DNA from: Mediannikoviicoccus vaginalis
GTDB taxonomy: Bacteria; Bacillota; Clostridia; Tissierellales; Peptoniphilaceae
Direction of reading: 5' to 3'
Assembly: GCF_928097925.1 (NCBI RefSeq)
Contig: NZ_CAKMRI010000001.1
Span: 1,860,001-1,924,000 of the forward strand
DNA: 64,000 nt
The notes below the pieces were generated by a model, which made no database searches, was not told the origin of the DNA, and worked only from the letters and a program-made list of their open reading frames with translations. A program made the position numbers and the translations under genes. Shown here piece after piece: positions 37,346-47,755 of the stretch. Position 1 is the first letter of the stretch, and each line of letters starts with the position of its first letter.

Positions 37346-38534
37346 GTTGTTCCTGCATGCGCAGGGGTGATCCTGGATAAATACACTCCTTTTGACCATG
37401 GGGATTGTTGTTCCTGCATGCGCAGGGGTGATCCCACTAAGCGACTGTAAGACAATAAGTGATTGTAGTTGTTCCTGCATGCGCAGGGGTGATCCTAACT
37501 TTAGCAACCGTTTGTGTTGCGTGAATGTGTTGTTCCTGCATGCGCAGGGGTGATCCCCTATCGGTGAACGTTTTAAATCCCCATGGTCAGTTGTTCCTGC
37601 ATGCGCAGGGGTGATCCTGGAGATATCAAAAAAAAGGACAATCAAATATCGTTGTTCCTGCATGCGCAGGGGTGATCCCTAAAATTTGATAGCAAAAAAA
37701 GAAGCTTTAAGATGTTGTTCCTGCATGCGCAGGGGTGATCCCAGATAATTGAAACCTTTAGCAATGCAGAATGTGTTGTTCCTGCATGCGCAGGGGTGAT
37801 CCCACTTGAAGAAATTTATAGAAGATGGTCAGAAGGTTGTTCCTGCATGCGCAGGGGTGATCCCATTGCATATCTACTGGCCAAGTTATGATATAAGTTG
37901 TTCCTGCATGCGCAGGGGTGATCCTTAAGCCTCTATCGTTCCTCTTTCTTTTAGGATGTTGTTCCTGCATGCGCAGGGGTGATCCTATGAATCTAAGGAA
38001 GCTGAGATGGATACGCTTGTTGTTCCTGCATGCGCAGGGGTGATCCCAACTGCCACCGTACCTTTTTCTCCACGTCTAAGTTGTTCCTGCATGCGCAGGG
38101 GTGATCCCCATATTGTCAGTATGATTACCACTTGCCCCGTGTTGTTCCTGCATGCGCAGGGGTGATCCCGCTGGAAAAGGGACAGGAACTGAATTGTGGC
38201 AGTTGTTCCTGCATGCGCAGGGGTGATCCCGTGCTTGTGCAGCTCTTCTCGCATTTTCACTTGTTGTTCCTGCATGCGCAGGGGTGATCCGTTTTTCATT
38301 ATTGTACGTTGTATTCGTTGTAAGTTGTTCCTGCATGCGCAGGGGTGATCCTTACAAAAGACTATGAGGAGTATATCAATGGAAATTGTTCCTGCATACG
38401 CAGGGGTGATCCTGTACGTCTAAAGTCGTGTAGACCAAAAGATTTGTTGTTCCTGCACACGCAGGGGTGATCCTAGTTTTACAATAACTAAGTAGGATTG
38501 TTCTGTATCGTTCCTGTATATGTAGTAGTAATCC
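37346..38534 (+). CRISPR. Main type I-E array: 20 repeats, 19 spacers
   Basis: The 28-nt repeat is GTTGTTCCTGCA followed by TGCGCAGGGGTGATCC; the CCTGC/GCAGG stem is the Cas6e hairpin. Repeats start at 37346, 37407, 37468, 37529, 37590, 37651, 37714, 37775, 37836, 37897, 37958, 38019, 38080, 38141, 38202, 38263, 38324, 38385, 38446 and 38507. All spacers are 33 nt except the sixth (37679-37713, 35 nt). The first 17 repeats are identical. Repeats 18 and 19 carry one to three changes and repeat 20 has about eight, so the old, leader-distal end is on the right. Orientation (repeat ending GGGGTGATCC) agrees with transcription from the cas2 side. Confidence 0.97.
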
Positions 38535-38602
38535 TATTTTTTTAATTTACTTTTAAATGAGTTTGATATATAATACCCTTTAGAGGAGAAACCTCTCATT
38601 TC

Positions 38603-38707
38603 TTAAAAGGAATCTGCTATTAATTTTATGATGCTCAGTAGAGTTCCTATCTCTAGAGCAAGCTTTGTAATTTCATGCACGATTTTACGAAGCTTTTTTA
38701 TTTGCTC
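38603..38707 (-). pseudogene. Hydrophobic peptide frame inside the array gap
   Basis: On the minus strand 34 codons run from EQIKKLRKIVHEITKLALEI to GTLLSIIKLIADSF and a stop; a GTG (codon 10) is the only in-frame start. Upstream the frame continues into a CRISPR repeat, so the original 5' end is missing or never existed. It resembles the membrane-peptide style of other tiny genes downstream. It fills most of the 180-bp gap 38535-38714, which also has a small AGAGG/CCTCT hairpin at 38582-38597. Confidence 0.3.
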
Positions 38708-38714
38708 TATTAAC

Positions 38715-38864
38715 GTTGTTCCTGCATGCGCAGGGGTGATCCTGTTGTTCAACCTCTACTAATCGAAAGAGACAAATTGTTCCTGCACACGCAGGGGTGA
38801 TCCCAATGGGCAATAGATAGGGAACTAGATAAGAAAATTGTTCCTGCATGCGCAGGGGTGATAA
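38715..38864 (+). CRISPR. Satellite array: 3 repeats, 2 spacers
   Basis: Repeats at 38715, 38776 and 38837, spacers 38743-38775 and 38804-38836, both 33 nt. The first repeat is perfect, the second starts AT instead of GT and has CACACG, and the third starts AT and ends ATAA instead of ATCC. Same orientation as the main array. It is 180 bp after the degenerate last repeat of the main array, so it is either a fragment split off by an insertion or deletion, or an independent small array. Confidence 0.93.
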
Positions 38865-38866
38865 AA

Positions 38867-39002
38867 ATGAGTAGTAAAAAAGATAAAAAAAAGAAGTCCC
38901 AAAAAATGGACTTTATATATTAAATTAATCACTGCAATGATTAATTTAATAGTCCAAATATTGGCACTTCTATTAACTCTAAAGGAGTTAGGGCTTATAT
39001 AA
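38867..39002 (+). pseudogene. Small membrane peptide gene with a frameshift in an A tract
   Basis: An ATG at 38867 lies 8 nt after AGGGG of the last CRISPR repeat, which thus acts as its ribosome site. The frame reads MSSKKDKKKKSQK and soon stops. One base fewer in the A6 run at 38901-38906 would join it to KLITAMINLIVQILALLLTL and KELGLI-stop, a 44-residue peptide with a basic N-terminus and one membrane helix. That looks like a small toxin or holin-like peptide broken by one indel, or a frameshift-controlled one. Confidence 0.45.
38907..38956. repeat. Long perfect-stem hairpin inside the small peptide gene
   Basis: Arms ATTAAATTAATCA (38919-38931) and TGATTAATTTAAT (38938-38950) pair perfectly around CTGCAA, and TGGACT/AGTCCA extend the stem outward. 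Strong mRNA structure over such a short hydrophobic frame is a trait of type I toxin messages. Confidence 0.7.
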
Positions 39003-39006
39003 GCCC
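38991..39006. repeat. 16-bp palindrome at the end of the small peptide gene
   Basis: GGGCTTATATAAGCCC, containing the stop codon of the rebuilt 44-residue frame. No T run follows, so it is not a standard terminator. Confidence 0.55.
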
Positions 39007-39064
39007 TGCCCCTCACTACTCAATACAAGTATAACAAAAAAACTAAAAAAAGTACAGTAAAGAG

Positions 39065-39283
39065 ATGACTTTATTGAAAAAGATTTCTAGACATCAGAGT
39101 ATCAAAGAATGGCAAGCTAAAGGTAGACCGAAAAAATAAAAAAGAAATAGGTATAGCAGCTCTAACTCTTCAGCAAGGTCTTTCGCAAGATATCACGCAA
39201 AAAGCCTTGATGATATAAAAGAATTAGAGGAAATTTTAAAAAAAGAAAATAAAAATTTTAAAGGAAAAACGGGAAACGAATAG
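39065..39283 (+). pseudogene. Small mobile-element-type gene with an in-frame stop
   Basis: A 73-codon frame from ATG 39065: MTLLKKISRHQSIKEWQAKG, RPKK, a TAA at codon 25, then in the same frame KRNRYSSSNSSARSFARYHA, KSLDDIKELEEILKKENKN and a TAG. The second half resembles short basic proteins found in phage and conjugative-element modules. One nonsense mutation appears to have killed it. No ribosome site is obvious. Confidence 0.45.
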
Positions 39284-39383
39284 GAAATATTAGAAACAAG
39301 TCAAAAAGTGTTAACGATTGTGGAGAAGAGGGCTTTAATATAATTACATAAGAATATTTAAGAATCAGATAAGGGGGAAGAGA

Positions 39384-39509
39384 ATGGAAGAAAATGGAAT
39401 GACAAACGAACAATTCAACAAGGTTTTAGAAATGATAATCACGATAATAAAGTTATCAAAAAGTAAAGAAGAAGCAATCGAAGAAATAAAAAAGTTGTTG
39501 AAAAAGTAG
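39384..39509 (+). CDS. Intact 41-residue helical protein
   Basis: ATG 39384 follows AAGGGGGAAGAG, an excellent ribosome site. The product opens MEENGMTNEQFNKVLEMIIT and ends in a Lys/Glu-rich helix (KSKEEAIEEIKKLLKK). It looks like the small unnamed proteins that accompany phage or ICE modules in Clostridia. No function can be given. A hairpin terminator follows 15 bp later, so it is its own unit. Confidence 0.65.
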   Translation: MEENGMTNEQFNKVLEMIITIIKLSKSKEEAIEEIKKLLKK

Positions 39510-39523
39510 ATAAAACGCAAAAA

Positions 39524-39541
39524 GGAGAGTAAAAACTCTCC
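39524..39541 (+). terminator. Hairpin after the 41-residue gene
   Basis: GGAGAGT/ACTCTCC perfect stem with loop AAAA; no T run. Confidence 0.55.
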
Positions 39542-39546
39542 AGGTT

Positions 39547-39583
39547 AATCAGGTAGGTGGACTTGCCACCACATACCTTGATT
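39547..39583. repeat. Long bulged hairpin
   Basis: AATCAGGTAGGTGG (39547-39560) pairs with CCACCACATACCTTGATT (39566-39583) with small bulges. It follows the previous hairpin within 6 bp. Role unknown; may belong to the end of a lost mobile element. Confidence 0.45.
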
Positions 39584-39644
39584 ATATAAAAAATATTAAA
39601 AAGTGGCAAGGGAAAAATATAAAAAAATTGAAGAAATCTGCAGA

Positions 39645-39681
39645 ACATATCGACTAAGTTTAATGTCGGTGTGTTTTTTTA
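39645..39681 (+). terminator. Terminator ahead of the rpoB promoter region
   Basis: ACA..CGAC (39645-39654) pairs with GTCG..TGT (39665-39673), followed by a run of T. It separates the small-gene strip from rpoB. The remaining sequence up to the promoter (39682-39807) shows only AT-rich DNA with a stray TATAAT. Confidence 0.5.
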
Positions 39682-39807
39682 TTCATTAATCTTGCAGTCT
39701 TAGCTATTATTATTTAACTCTTATTATAATGTAGGAAAAAAATTTAATTACTTAAAATCATCGCTACAAGTGGCGTGGTGTGATATAATAATTTAATAAT
39801 ATTATTG

Positions 39808-39836
39808 TTGATTTTCATATTCTTTTATGTTACAAT
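39808..39836 (+). promoter_or_regulatory. Probable rpoBC promoter
   Basis: TTGATT (39808-39813) and TACAAT (39831-39836) with 17 bp between, 95 bp before rpoB. It is the best match in the gap. Confidence 0.55.
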
Positions 39837-39861
39837 ACTAGAATGTAATATTGGAAAATGG

Positions 39862-39906
39862 ATAAGTATGCTATATTTTTATATTTTACATACTTATCGG
39901 TCTTTT
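39862..39906 (+). promoter_or_regulatory. 5'-UTR hairpin of rpoB with T-rich tail
   Basis: ATAAGTATG (39862-39870) and CATACTTAT (39889-39897) form a perfect 9-bp stem with an 18-nt loop, followed by CGGTCTTTTT. It lies between the promoter and the AGAGAGGTGG ribosome site and looks like an attenuator. Confidence 0.55.
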
Positions 39907-39930
39907 TAATCATAGAGAGGTGGATCGCTA

Positions 39931-42900
39931 ATGCACAAAGAACAGTATGGAACTACTGAAAGAGTTACGTACTCTCGTATTCAAAAAGTTCAAGATCTTC
40001 CAAATTTAATAGCAGTACAAAAGGACAGTTATAACTGGTTTTTAGAAGAGGGGCTTAGAGAAGTTTTCGACGATATAAGTCCTATTTCTGACTATGCAGG
40101 TTCTCTTGTACTTGAATTTGTTGACTATTATTTGGAAGACACTCCAAAGTATTCCCAACAAGAGGCTAAGGATAGGGACGCAAACTATTCTTGTCCTTTG
40201 AAGGCAAAGGTAAGGCTTATTAATAAGGACACGGGAGAGGTAAAGGAACAAGAGGTATTCATGGGAGATTTCCCTATGATGACAGATAGTGGTACTTTTA
40301 TTATCAATGGTGCCGAAAGGGTTATTGTCAGCCAGCTTGTTAGATCTCCAGGGGTTTACTTTGCACAAGAGATTGACAAGTCAGGTAATAAGCTATTTTC
40401 ATCAACTGTAATACCTAACAGAGGTGCTTGGTTGGAATATGATACTGATTCTAACGGAGTGATTAGTGTAAGGATAGACAGGACTAGAAAACTTCCTGTA
40501 ACCACTTTATTAAGGGCATTAATATACCCTACTGATGAAGAGATGATTGAAGCTTTAGGTGATACTAAGGAGCTTAATGTAACTTTGGAAAAGGAATCTT
40601 CTAAGACTAGAGAGGAAGCTATTCTTGAAATTTACAGAAAGCTAAAACCGGGAGATCCCGCATCTCTTGAATCTGCTGAACCTTTAATCAACAATATGTT
40701 CTTCGACCCAAGAAGATATGACTTGGCAAAGGTTGGTAGATATAAATACAATAAAAAACTTTCACTTGTTGACAGAGTTACTGGTCACTATTTAGCTACT
40801 GATGTGGTTAATGAAGAGACTGGAGAAATCCTTGGATCTGAAGGTGACTTTATAACTTCTGAACTTGCTGAAGAAATTGAAAATGCAGGTATTTACTTCC
40901 TTGATATAAAGGCTGGGGAAGAAACTGTTAGAGTTATTAGTAACAGATTTGTAAGTCTTGAAGCCTTTGATCTTAGTGTGGATGTTTCAGATTTAAGACT
41001 TTCTGAAAAAGTTTATTATCCTAAGATGAAAGAAATTTTGGAAGAAAATGAAACTGATGAAGATATATATAATGCAATAAAGGAGTCTGTGAAAGAACTT
41101 TCTCCAATGCATATAACTCTAAATGATATTCTTGCAAGTATATCTTATGAATTTAATCTATTCCAAGGTGTGGGAAGTGTTGATGACATAGACCATCTTG
41201 GAAATAGAAGGGTTAGAGCCGTTGGCGAACTTTTACAAAATCAATTTAGAATTGGTCTTTCAAGAATGGAAAGAGTTGTTAAGGAGAGAATGTCTACACA
41301 AGACCCAGACCTTGCAACTCCTCAAGCACTTATTAACATTAGACCAGTAGTGGCTTCTATTAAGGAGTTCTTCGGTTCTTCACAGCTTTCTCAATTCATG
41401 GACCAAACAAATCCTCTTGCAGAGCTTACTCATAAGAGAAGAATGTCTGCACTGGGACCTGGTGGTCTTTCAAGGGATAGAGCTGGGGCCGATGTAAGGG
41501 ACGTTCACGACTCTCACTACGGTAGAATTTGTCCAATTGAAACTCCAGAAGGACCAAACATTGGACTTATAACTTCAATGACTACCTATGCAAGTCTTAA
41601 TGAATATGGATTTATTCTAACTCCATATAGAAAGGTAGTGAATGGTAGAGTTACTGACGAAATTCATAAGTTAACAGCGGACCAAGAAGACCTTCACATT
41701 ATCGTTCAAGCAAATGAACCGATTGATGAAGATGGATATCTTGTAAATGAGAGGGTTTTAGGTCGTGGTTACTATGGAGAAAATGATATTTATCCTAGAG
41801 ATACAGTTGACTACATGGACGTAAGTCCACAACAAATTGTATCTGTTGGTACAGCTATGATTCCTTTCTTGGAAAACGACGACGCCACTAGAGCGCTAAT
41901 GGGTTCAAACATGCAAAGACAAGCAGTTCCTCTAATAAAGACTGAAGCTCCGGTTATCGGAACAGGTATAGAGCATAGAGCTGCAAAGGACTCTGGAGTT
42001 GTTATAGTTGCAAAGTCTGACGGAGTTGTAACTAAGGTTTCCAGTGATGAAATTCAAATCACTAGGGACGAAGATAAAAAGGTAGAATACTACAAAGTTT
42101 TAAAATTCAAAAGATCAAACCAAGGCACAACTTTGAATCAAAGACCTATTGTAAAGAAGGATCAAGTTGTTAAAGCCGGCGATGTTATTGCCGACGGACC
42201 AAGTACAGAACTTGGAGAAATAGCCCTTGGTAAAAATATATTAATTGCATTTATGACATGGGAAGGATATAACTTTGAGGACGCCATGTTATTAAATGAA
42301 AAACTTGTTATAGATGACGTATTGACTTCTCTTCACATTGAAGAACACGAAAGTGAAGCGAGGGAAACAAAACTTGGACCTGAAGAGATAACTAAAGATA
42401 TTCCAAATGTTGGAGAAGATATGAGAAAGAACCTTGATGATAGGGGAATTATTCGTATCGGTGCAGAAGTTACCAGTGGAGATATTCTAGTTGGTAAAGT
42501 TACTCCAAAGGGAGAAACTGAACTATCTGCAGAAGAAAGACTTCTAAGGGCAATCTTTGGTGAAAAGGCTAGGGAAGTTAGAGATACTTCTCTTAGGGTA
42601 CCTCATGGTGAAACTGGAATTGTCGTTGACGTTAAAGTTTACACAAGAGCAAATGGAGATGAGCTTTCACCAGGAGTTAATCAGGTTGTAAGAGTTTATG
42701 TAGCAACAAAGAGAAAGATACAAGTTGGGGACAAGATGTGTGGTCGTCACGGTAATAAAGGGGTTGTATCCAGAGTGTTACCAGTTGAAGACATGCCATA
42801 TCTTGATGATGGAACTCCAATTCAAATAGTGTTAAACCCACTTGGGGTACCTTCAAGAATGAACCTTGGACAGGTACTTGAAGTTCACTTAGGGCTTGCA

Positions 42901-43563
42901 GCTAAAAAGCTTGGATGGAAGGTTGCAACACCGGTATTTGACGGGGCATCTGACCAAGACATTCTAGATGCACTTAGTGAAGCGGGTTATCCTACAAATG
43001 GAAAACTAAGAGTTAGAGACGGAAGAACTGGGGAAGCTTTTGATAACCCAGTAACCGTAGGATATATGTATATGTTGAAACTTCACCACTTAGTTGACGA
43101 GAAAATTCACGCTCGTTCAACAGGGCCATACTCACTTGTTACGCAACAGCCACTTGGTGGTAAGGCACAGTTCGGTGGACAAAGATTTGGAGAGATGGAA
43201 GTTTGGGCACTTGAAGCCTATGGAGCTTCTCATACCCTTCAAGAGATTTTAACGGTTAAATCAGACGATGTTATTGGCCGTGTTAAGACATATGAAGCCA
43301 TTGTCAAAGGAGAAAATATTCCTGAGCCAGGTATACCTGAATCATTCAAGGTATTAATAAAGGAATTACAATCTCTTGCCCTTGATGTAAAATTACTTGA
43401 CAACAGTCACGAAGAAGTTGAAATCAAGGAAAATATTGACGATGTATTAGATTTTAATTCTGTGGAATATGAAAAGGGCGAACAAATTATAAATGATTTT
43501 GAAGAGTCTAAGAAAACCGACGAATTAGGATTTTCCGTTATAGAAAAAGACGAAGACAATTAG
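39931..43563 (+). CDS. rpoB: DNA-directed RNA polymerase subunit beta
   Basis: A 1210-residue subunit with normal bacterial layout. The rifampicin pocket [20 protein letters not shown] and [17 protein letters not shown] carries the wild-type residues (Gln, Asp, His and Ser at the classic resistance sites), so susceptibility is predicted. [20 protein letters not shown] and [13 protein letters not shown] lie in the conserved C-terminal half, and [20 protein letters not shown] near the end. Ribosome site AGAGAGGTGG. In most Bacillota rplJ-rplL precede rpoB; here CRISPR and small-gene debris do. Confidence 0.98.
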   Translation: MHKEQYGTTERVTYSRIQKVQDLPNLIAVQKDSYNWFLEEGLREVFDDISPISDYAGSLVLEFVDYYLEDTPKYSQQEAKDRDANYSCPLKAKVRLINKDTGEVKEQEVFMGDFPMMTDSGTFIINGAERVIVSQLVRSPGVYFAQEIDKSGNKLFSSTVIPNRGAWLEYDTDSNGVISVRIDRTRKLPVTTLLRALIYPTDEEMIEALGDTKELNVTLEKESSKTREEAILEIYRKLKPGDPASLESAEPLINNMFFDPRRYDLAKVGRYKYNKKLSLVDRVTGHYLATDVVNEETGEILGSEGDFITSELAEEIENAGIYFLDIKAGEETVRVISNRFVSLEAFDLSVDVSDLRLSEKVYYPKMKEILEENETDEDIYNAIKESVKELSPMHITLNDILASISYEFNLFQGVGSVDDIDHLGNRRVRAVGELLQNQFRIGLSRMERVVKERMSTQDPDLATPQALINIRPVVASIKEFFGSSQLSQFMDQTNPLAELTHKRRMSALGPGGLSRDRAGADVRDVHDSHYGRICPIETPEGPNIGLITSMTTYASLNEYGFILTPYRKVVNGRVTDEIHKLTADQEDLHIIVQANEPIDEDGYLVNERVLGRGYYGENDIYPRDTVDYMDVSPQQIVSVGTAMIPFLENDDATRALMGSNMQRQAVPLIKTEAPVIGTGIEHRAAKDSGVVIVAKSDGVVTKVSSDEIQITRDEDKKVEYYKVLKFKRSNQGTTLNQRPIVKKDQVVKAGDVIADGPSTELGEIALGKNILIAFMTWEGYNFEDAMLLNEKLVIDDVLTSLHIEEHESEARETKLGPEEITKDIPNVGEDMRKNLDDRGIIRIGAEVTSGDILVGKVTPKGETELSAEERLLRAIFGEKAREVRDTSLRVPHGETGIVVDVKVYTRANGDELSPGVNQVVRVYVATKRKIQVGDKMCGRHGNKGVVSRVLPVEDMPYLDDGTPIQIVLNPLGVPSRMNLGQVLEVHLGLAAKKLGWKVATPVFDGASDQDILDALSEAGYPTNGKLRVRDGRTGEAFDNPVTVGYMYMLKLHHLVDEKIHARSTGPYSLVTQQPLGGKAQFGGQRFGEMEVWALEAYGASHTLQEILTVKSDDVIGRVKTYEAIVKGENIPEPGIPESFKVLIKELQSLALDVKLLDNSHEEVEIKENIDDVLDFNSVEYEKGEQIINDFEESKKTDELGFSVIEKDEDN

Positions 43564-43589
43564 AACTGAGTTAAGAAGGGAGATACTCT

Positions 43590-46500
43590 TTGGAAGAATT
43601 AATTACTTTTGACTCAATGAAAATAGGTCTTTCCTCTCCAGAAAAGATTAGACAGTGGTCTTATGGAGAGGTTAAGAAACCTGAAACTATAAACTATAGA
43701 ACTTTAAAACCGGAAAAAGAAGGACTTTTCTGCGAAAAGATTTTTGGACCTACAAAGGACTGGGAATGTAACTGCGGAAAGTATAAAAGAGTGAGATATA
43801 AAGGCGTTGTCTGCGAAAAGTGTGGAGTTGAAGTTACCAAGTCCAAGGTTAGACGTGAGAGAATGGGCCATATAGAGCTTGCTGCACCGGTTTCACATAT
43901 TTGGTACTTTAAGGGAATTCCTTCAAGAATGGGTCTTTTACTGGACATGAGTCCAAGAGCCCTTGAAAAGATTCTTTACTTTGCATCATATGTTGTAATT
44001 GACGCAAAGGACACCGATATGTACAACAAACAGCTTTTAACAGAGTATGAATACATGGAAGCTTGTGAAAGATACACAGAAGGTGTGGACTTTAGAGCGG
44101 GCATGGGAGCTGAAGCTGTTAAGGAACTTCTTTTAAACGTAGACCTTAATAAGGAATACGAAAATTTAAAGGAAGAGTTAGAAGATGCAACAGGACAAAA
44201 GAAGGTTAGAATTCTTAGACGACTTGAAGTTGTAGATGCATTCTTAGAATCGGGAAACGACCCTTCATGGATGATTCTTGATGTAATTCCTGTAATTCCA
44301 CCGGATTTAAGACCAATGGTTCAACTTGAAGGTGGAAGATTTGCAACATCAGACTTAAACGACCTTTATAGAAGAGTTATAAATAGAAATAATAGATTAA
44401 AGAGACTACTGGACATTGGGGCACCGGACATTATCGTAAGAAATGAAAAGAGAATGCTTCAAGAGGCGGTGGATGCTCTAATAGATAATGGTAGAAGGGG
44501 AAAACCTGTAACAGGACCTGGAAATAGACCATTAAAATCACTTTCCGACATGCTTAAAGGAAAGACTGGTAGATTTAGACAAAACTTACTTGGTAAACGT
44601 GTTGACTATTCAGGACGTTCTGTAATAGTTGTTGGTCCAAGTTTGAAATTCTATCAATGTGGTCTACCAAAGAAAATGGCACTTGAACTATTTAAGCCTT
44701 TCGTAATGAGAGAGCTTGTAGTTAAGGACATTGCACATAACATTAAAAACGCAAAGAAAATGGTGGAAAGAGAAAGCGACGAAGTTTGGGATATACTCGA
44801 AGAAGTAATTAAGGACCACCCTGTACTTCTAAACAGAGCGCCCACACTTCACAGACTTGGTATTCAAGCATTTGAGCCAGTTCTTGTGGAAGGAAAGGCT
44901 ATTAAGCTTCACCCACTGGCATGTACTGCATATAATGCTGACTTCGACGGTGACCAAATGGCGGTTCACTTACCACTTTCAGTGGAAGCTCAAGCGGAAG
45001 CAAGACTTCTTATGATGTCAACCAATAATATATTGGCACCAAAGGATGGAAAGCCTATTACTACTCCTTCACAGGACATGGTACTTGGAGCTTACTACTT
45101 GACTTATGATGGTGACGAGGAAGAAGAAGTAAGATGCTATAGTGACTATGATGAGATGATTAGAGCTTATGAAAGCAAGATTATCCACATGCACACCATT
45201 GTTAAAGTAAGGATTAAAAAAGGTGAAAATGATAGAGGAAAGCTAGTTAAGTCAACTGTTGGTAGATTTATTTTCAACAGTGGTATTCCTCAAGACTTAG
45301 GATATGTGGATAGAGAGTCAGATCTATATTCACTTGAAGTTGACAAGATTGTAGACAAGAAGACTTTAGGAAATATAATTGACAGATGTTTCAGAAAGCA
45401 TGGCAATATTGAAACTGCAAGACTTCTTGACTATATCAAAGCAACAGGATATAAATACTCAACAATAGCAGCAATAACAATTTCAATGTCTGACGTAGTT
45501 GTACCGGGAGAAAAGGATGAAATCCTTGCGAAGGCAGATGTTGAAGTAAATAAATATGAAAAACTTTTAAGAAAGGGTCTTGTATCAGAAGACGAAAGAC
45601 ATGATTTCGTTGTAGATATTTGGAACAAGACTACTGATGAAGTTACAGAAGCACTTTTAAAGGACCTAGATCCTAGAAACAACCTTGCAATCATGGCTAC
45701 ATCAGGAGCCAGAGGTTCAACTAACCAAATTCGTCAGTTGGCAGGTATGAGAGGGCTTATGTCTTCAGCATCAGGTAAGACAATAGAAATTCCTATAAAG
45801 GCAAACTTTAGGGAAGGTCTTTCAGTACAAGAGTTCTTTATATCCACCCACGGTTCTAGAAAGGGTCTATCTGATACAGCCTTAAGAACTGCGGACTCAG
45901 GATATTTGACAAGACGTCTAGTAGACGTGTCTCAAGATATTATAGTAAGAGAAGACGACTGTGGAACTGATAGATATATCGTTGCAAAGGACTTTATGGA
46001 AGGCAAGGAACTTATCGAAGACATGGCGTCAAGAGTTACTGGTAGAACTGCATTTGAAGACATATTGAATCTTGAAACTGGAGAGTTAATCGTTCAAAAG
46101 AACGAAATTATAACTGAAGACTTGGCTGAAAAGATAAGACAGTCAGGCGTAAAGGAAGTAAAGGTAAGATCTGTTCTTGGATGTAAGTGTAAACATGGAG
46201 TTTGTGCTAAGTGTTACGGTAGAAACCTTGCAACAGGAAAGCCTGTTAATGTTGGAGAAGCCGTTGGTATAATTGCAGCTCAATCCATTGGTGAACCGGG
46301 AACTCAGCTTACAATGAGAACTTTCCACTCTGGTGGTATCGCAGGAGTTGGAATAACTCAAGGTCTTCCGAGAGTTGAAGAGCTTTTCGAAGCTAGAAAG
46401 CCAAAGGGACTTGCTTATATAACTGAAATTGACGGTAAAGTTTCCATATTGGATAACAAAAAACGTCATGACATTTTAGTATCTGGAGAAGACGGAGAGG

Positions 46501-47141
46501 AAAAGATATACAATATTCCTTACGGAGCTAGAATAAAAGTAAAGGAAGGCGACTTTATTAAAGCCGGAGACTTACTAACAGAAGGTTCTGTAAATCCTCA
46601 TGACATTCTAGATGTTAAGGGTACTGAAGGTGTTCAAGACTATATAATCAAAGAAGTTCAAAAAGTTTATCGTCTACAAGGTGTTGATATAGATGACAAA
46701 CACATTGAGATTATAATAAAACAAATGCTTTCTAAAGTTAAGATAGAAAAGTCTAACGATTCAGAATTCCTTGAAGGATCAATGGTTAATCTAAGAGACT
46801 TCGAAATTGAAAACGAAAGACTTGAAGAGGAAGGTAAAGAGCCTGCAGAAGCATCAAGAATACTTCTTGGTATTACAAAGGCATCTCTTGCAACAGAATC
46901 ATTCTTGTCTGCAGCAAGTTTCCAAGAGACTACAAGAGTTCTTACAGAAGCTTCAATCAAGGGCAAGGAAGACAATCTATTGGGACTAAAGGAAAATGTA
47001 ATAATTGGTCAACTTATTCCTGCCGGTACAGGTGTTAAGTTATACAATTCAATAAAAATAGACTACGAAGGTATGGCTGAAGAAGATAATCCAGTTGCAG
47101 AAATAACTGAATTAGAAGAAGCTGAAACTGTAGAAGAATAA
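43590..47141 (+). CDS. rpoC: DNA-directed RNA polymerase subunit beta'
   Basis: An 1183-residue subunit starting at a TTG with AAGGGAGA upstream. N-terminal zinc site [20 protein letters not shown]; the Mg2+-binding NADFDGDQM at about residue 450; a second zinc group in [14 protein letters not shown]; trigger-loop region [20 protein letters not shown] (about residue 735). Length standard for Bacillota. Follows rpoB by 26 bp; the terminator starts 3 bp after the stop. Confidence 0.98.
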   Translation: MEELITFDSMKIGLSSPEKIRQWSYGEVKKPETINYRTLKPEKEGLFCEKIFGPTKDWECNCGKYKRVRYKGVVCEKCGVEVTKSKVRRERMGHIELAAPVSHIWYFKGIPSRMGLLLDMSPRALEKILYFASYVVIDAKDTDMYNKQLLTEYEYMEACERYTEGVDFRAGMGAEAVKELLLNVDLNKEYENLKEELEDATGQKKVRILRRLEVVDAFLESGNDPSWMILDVIPVIPPDLRPMVQLEGGRFATSDLNDLYRRVINRNNRLKRLLDIGAPDIIVRNEKRMLQEAVDALIDNGRRGKPVTGPGNRPLKSLSDMLKGKTGRFRQNLLGKRVDYSGRSVIVVGPSLKFYQCGLPKKMALELFKPFVMRELVVKDIAHNIKNAKKMVERESDEVWDILEEVIKDHPVLLNRAPTLHRLGIQAFEPVLVEGKAIKLHPLACTAYNADFDGDQMAVHLPLSVEAQAEARLLMMSTNNILAPKDGKPITTPSQDMVLGAYYLTYDGDEEEEVRCYSDYDEMIRAYESKIIHMHTIVKVRIKKGENDRGKLVKSTVGRFIFNSGIPQDLGYVDRESDLYSLEVDKIVDKKTLGNIIDRCFRKHGNIETARLLDYIKATGYKYSTIAAITISMSDVVVPGEKDEILAKADVEVNKYEKLLRKGLVSEDERHDFVVDIWNKTTDEVTEALLKDLDPRNNLAIMATSGARGSTNQIRQLAGMRGLMSSASGKTIEIPIKANFREGLSVQEFFISTHGSRKGLSDTALRTADSGYLTRRLVDVSQDIIVREDDCGTDRYIVAKDFMEGKELIEDMASRVTGRTAFEDILNLETGELIVQKNEIITEDLAEKIRQSGVKEVKVRSVLGCKCKHGVCAKCYGRNLATGKPVNVGEAVGIIAAQSIGEPGTQLTMRTFHSGGIAGVGITQGLPRVEELFEARKPKGLAYITEIDGKVSILDNKKRHDILVSGEDGEEKIYNIPYGARIKVKEGDFIKAGDLLTEGSVNPHDILDVKGTEGVQDYIIKEVQKVYRLQGVDIDDKHIEIIIKQMLSKVKIEKSNDSEFLEGSMVNLRDFEIENERLEEEGKEPAEASRILLGITKASLATESFLSAASFQETTRVLTEASIKGKEDNLLGLKENVIIGQLIPAGTGVKLYNSIKIDYEGMAEEDNPVAEITELEEAETVEE

Positions 47142-47144
47142 AAT

Positions 47145-47169
47145 GCCGGGCCTTGTGCTCGGCTTTTTT
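47145..47169 (+). terminator. Terminator of rpoBC
   Basis: GCCGGGC/GCTCGGC (one wobble), loop CTTGT, then six T residues. Confidence 0.85.
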
Positions 47170-47208
47170 ATCGTAAGATTATTAAGAGTTTGGAATGAGG
47201 AGGAAAAA

Positions 47209-47745
47209 ATGGATAATTTAAAACAACAATTAACCGATGCATTTGAATCACTAAAAGAGCAAAGTAAGTTTGAAGATGGAAAAATTTTAGTTGTAGGATG
47301 TTCTTCAAGTGAAATTGTAGGCTCAAGAATAGGAACAAACTCAAACTTAGATGTGGGACATACTGTGGCATCAACAATGCTTGAACTAACATCACAAAAC
47401 AATCTCTATTTAGCGGCACAGTGTTGTGAACATATAAATAGAGCTTTGGTGATTGAAAGAGAATGTGCACTAAAGTATGGTTTTGAAATAGTTTCAGTAG
47501 TTCCTCAAAAGAAAGCTGGCGGATCTTTTTCAACAGAAGTGTACAAACTTATGAAAGACCCTGTATGCGTAGAGTTTATAAAGGCGGACTATGGCATGGA
47601 CATAGGGCAAACCATGATTGGTATGCACATGAAACATGTTTGTGTGCCCGTAAGACTTAATCCAAATAAAATTGGAGAGACGACTGTATCTGGGGCAAGG
47701 GTAAGACCTAAGTTAATTGGTGGAGAGAGAGCAAAATACGCTTAA
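47209..47745 (+). CDS. DUF436/TIGR01440 family protein (YwlG-like)
   Basis: A 178-residue cytosolic protein from ATG 47209 (GAGGAGGA upstream; the longer frame would overlap the terminator). Family blocks: LVVGCSSSEIVGSRIGTNSN, AAQCCEHINRALVIERECAL and DIGQTMIGMHMKHVCVPVR. YwlG-type proteins are widespread in Bacillota, with unknown biochemical role. Its stop lies 10 bp before ecfA1. Confidence 0.85.
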   Translation: MDNLKQQLTDAFESLKEQSKFEDGKILVVGCSSSEIVGSRIGTNSNLDVGHTVASTMLELTSQNNLYLAAQCCEHINRALVIERECALKYGFEIVSVVPQKKAGGSFSTEVYKLMKDPVCVEFIKADYGMDIGQTMIGMHMKHVCVPVRLNPNKIGETTVSGARVRPKLIGGERAKYA

Positions 47746-47755
47746 GGAAGAATGA

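Noticed and set aside
37340-38336. Minus-strand frames with repeated ITPAHAG and CACRNN units
   Set aside because: They are translations of the CRISPR repeats and have no ribosome sites.
38804-38836. Partial similarity of the second satellite spacer (AGATAGGGAACT) to the array gap (AGATAGGAACT on the minus strand), as a CreA-like self-target
   Set aside because: It needs a gap, is not at the spacer 5' seed, and has no clear PAM; too weak for a claim.
40042-40368. 108-codon minus-strand frame inside rpoB, and similar ones inside rpoC
   Set aside because: Shadows of strongly conserved coding sequence.
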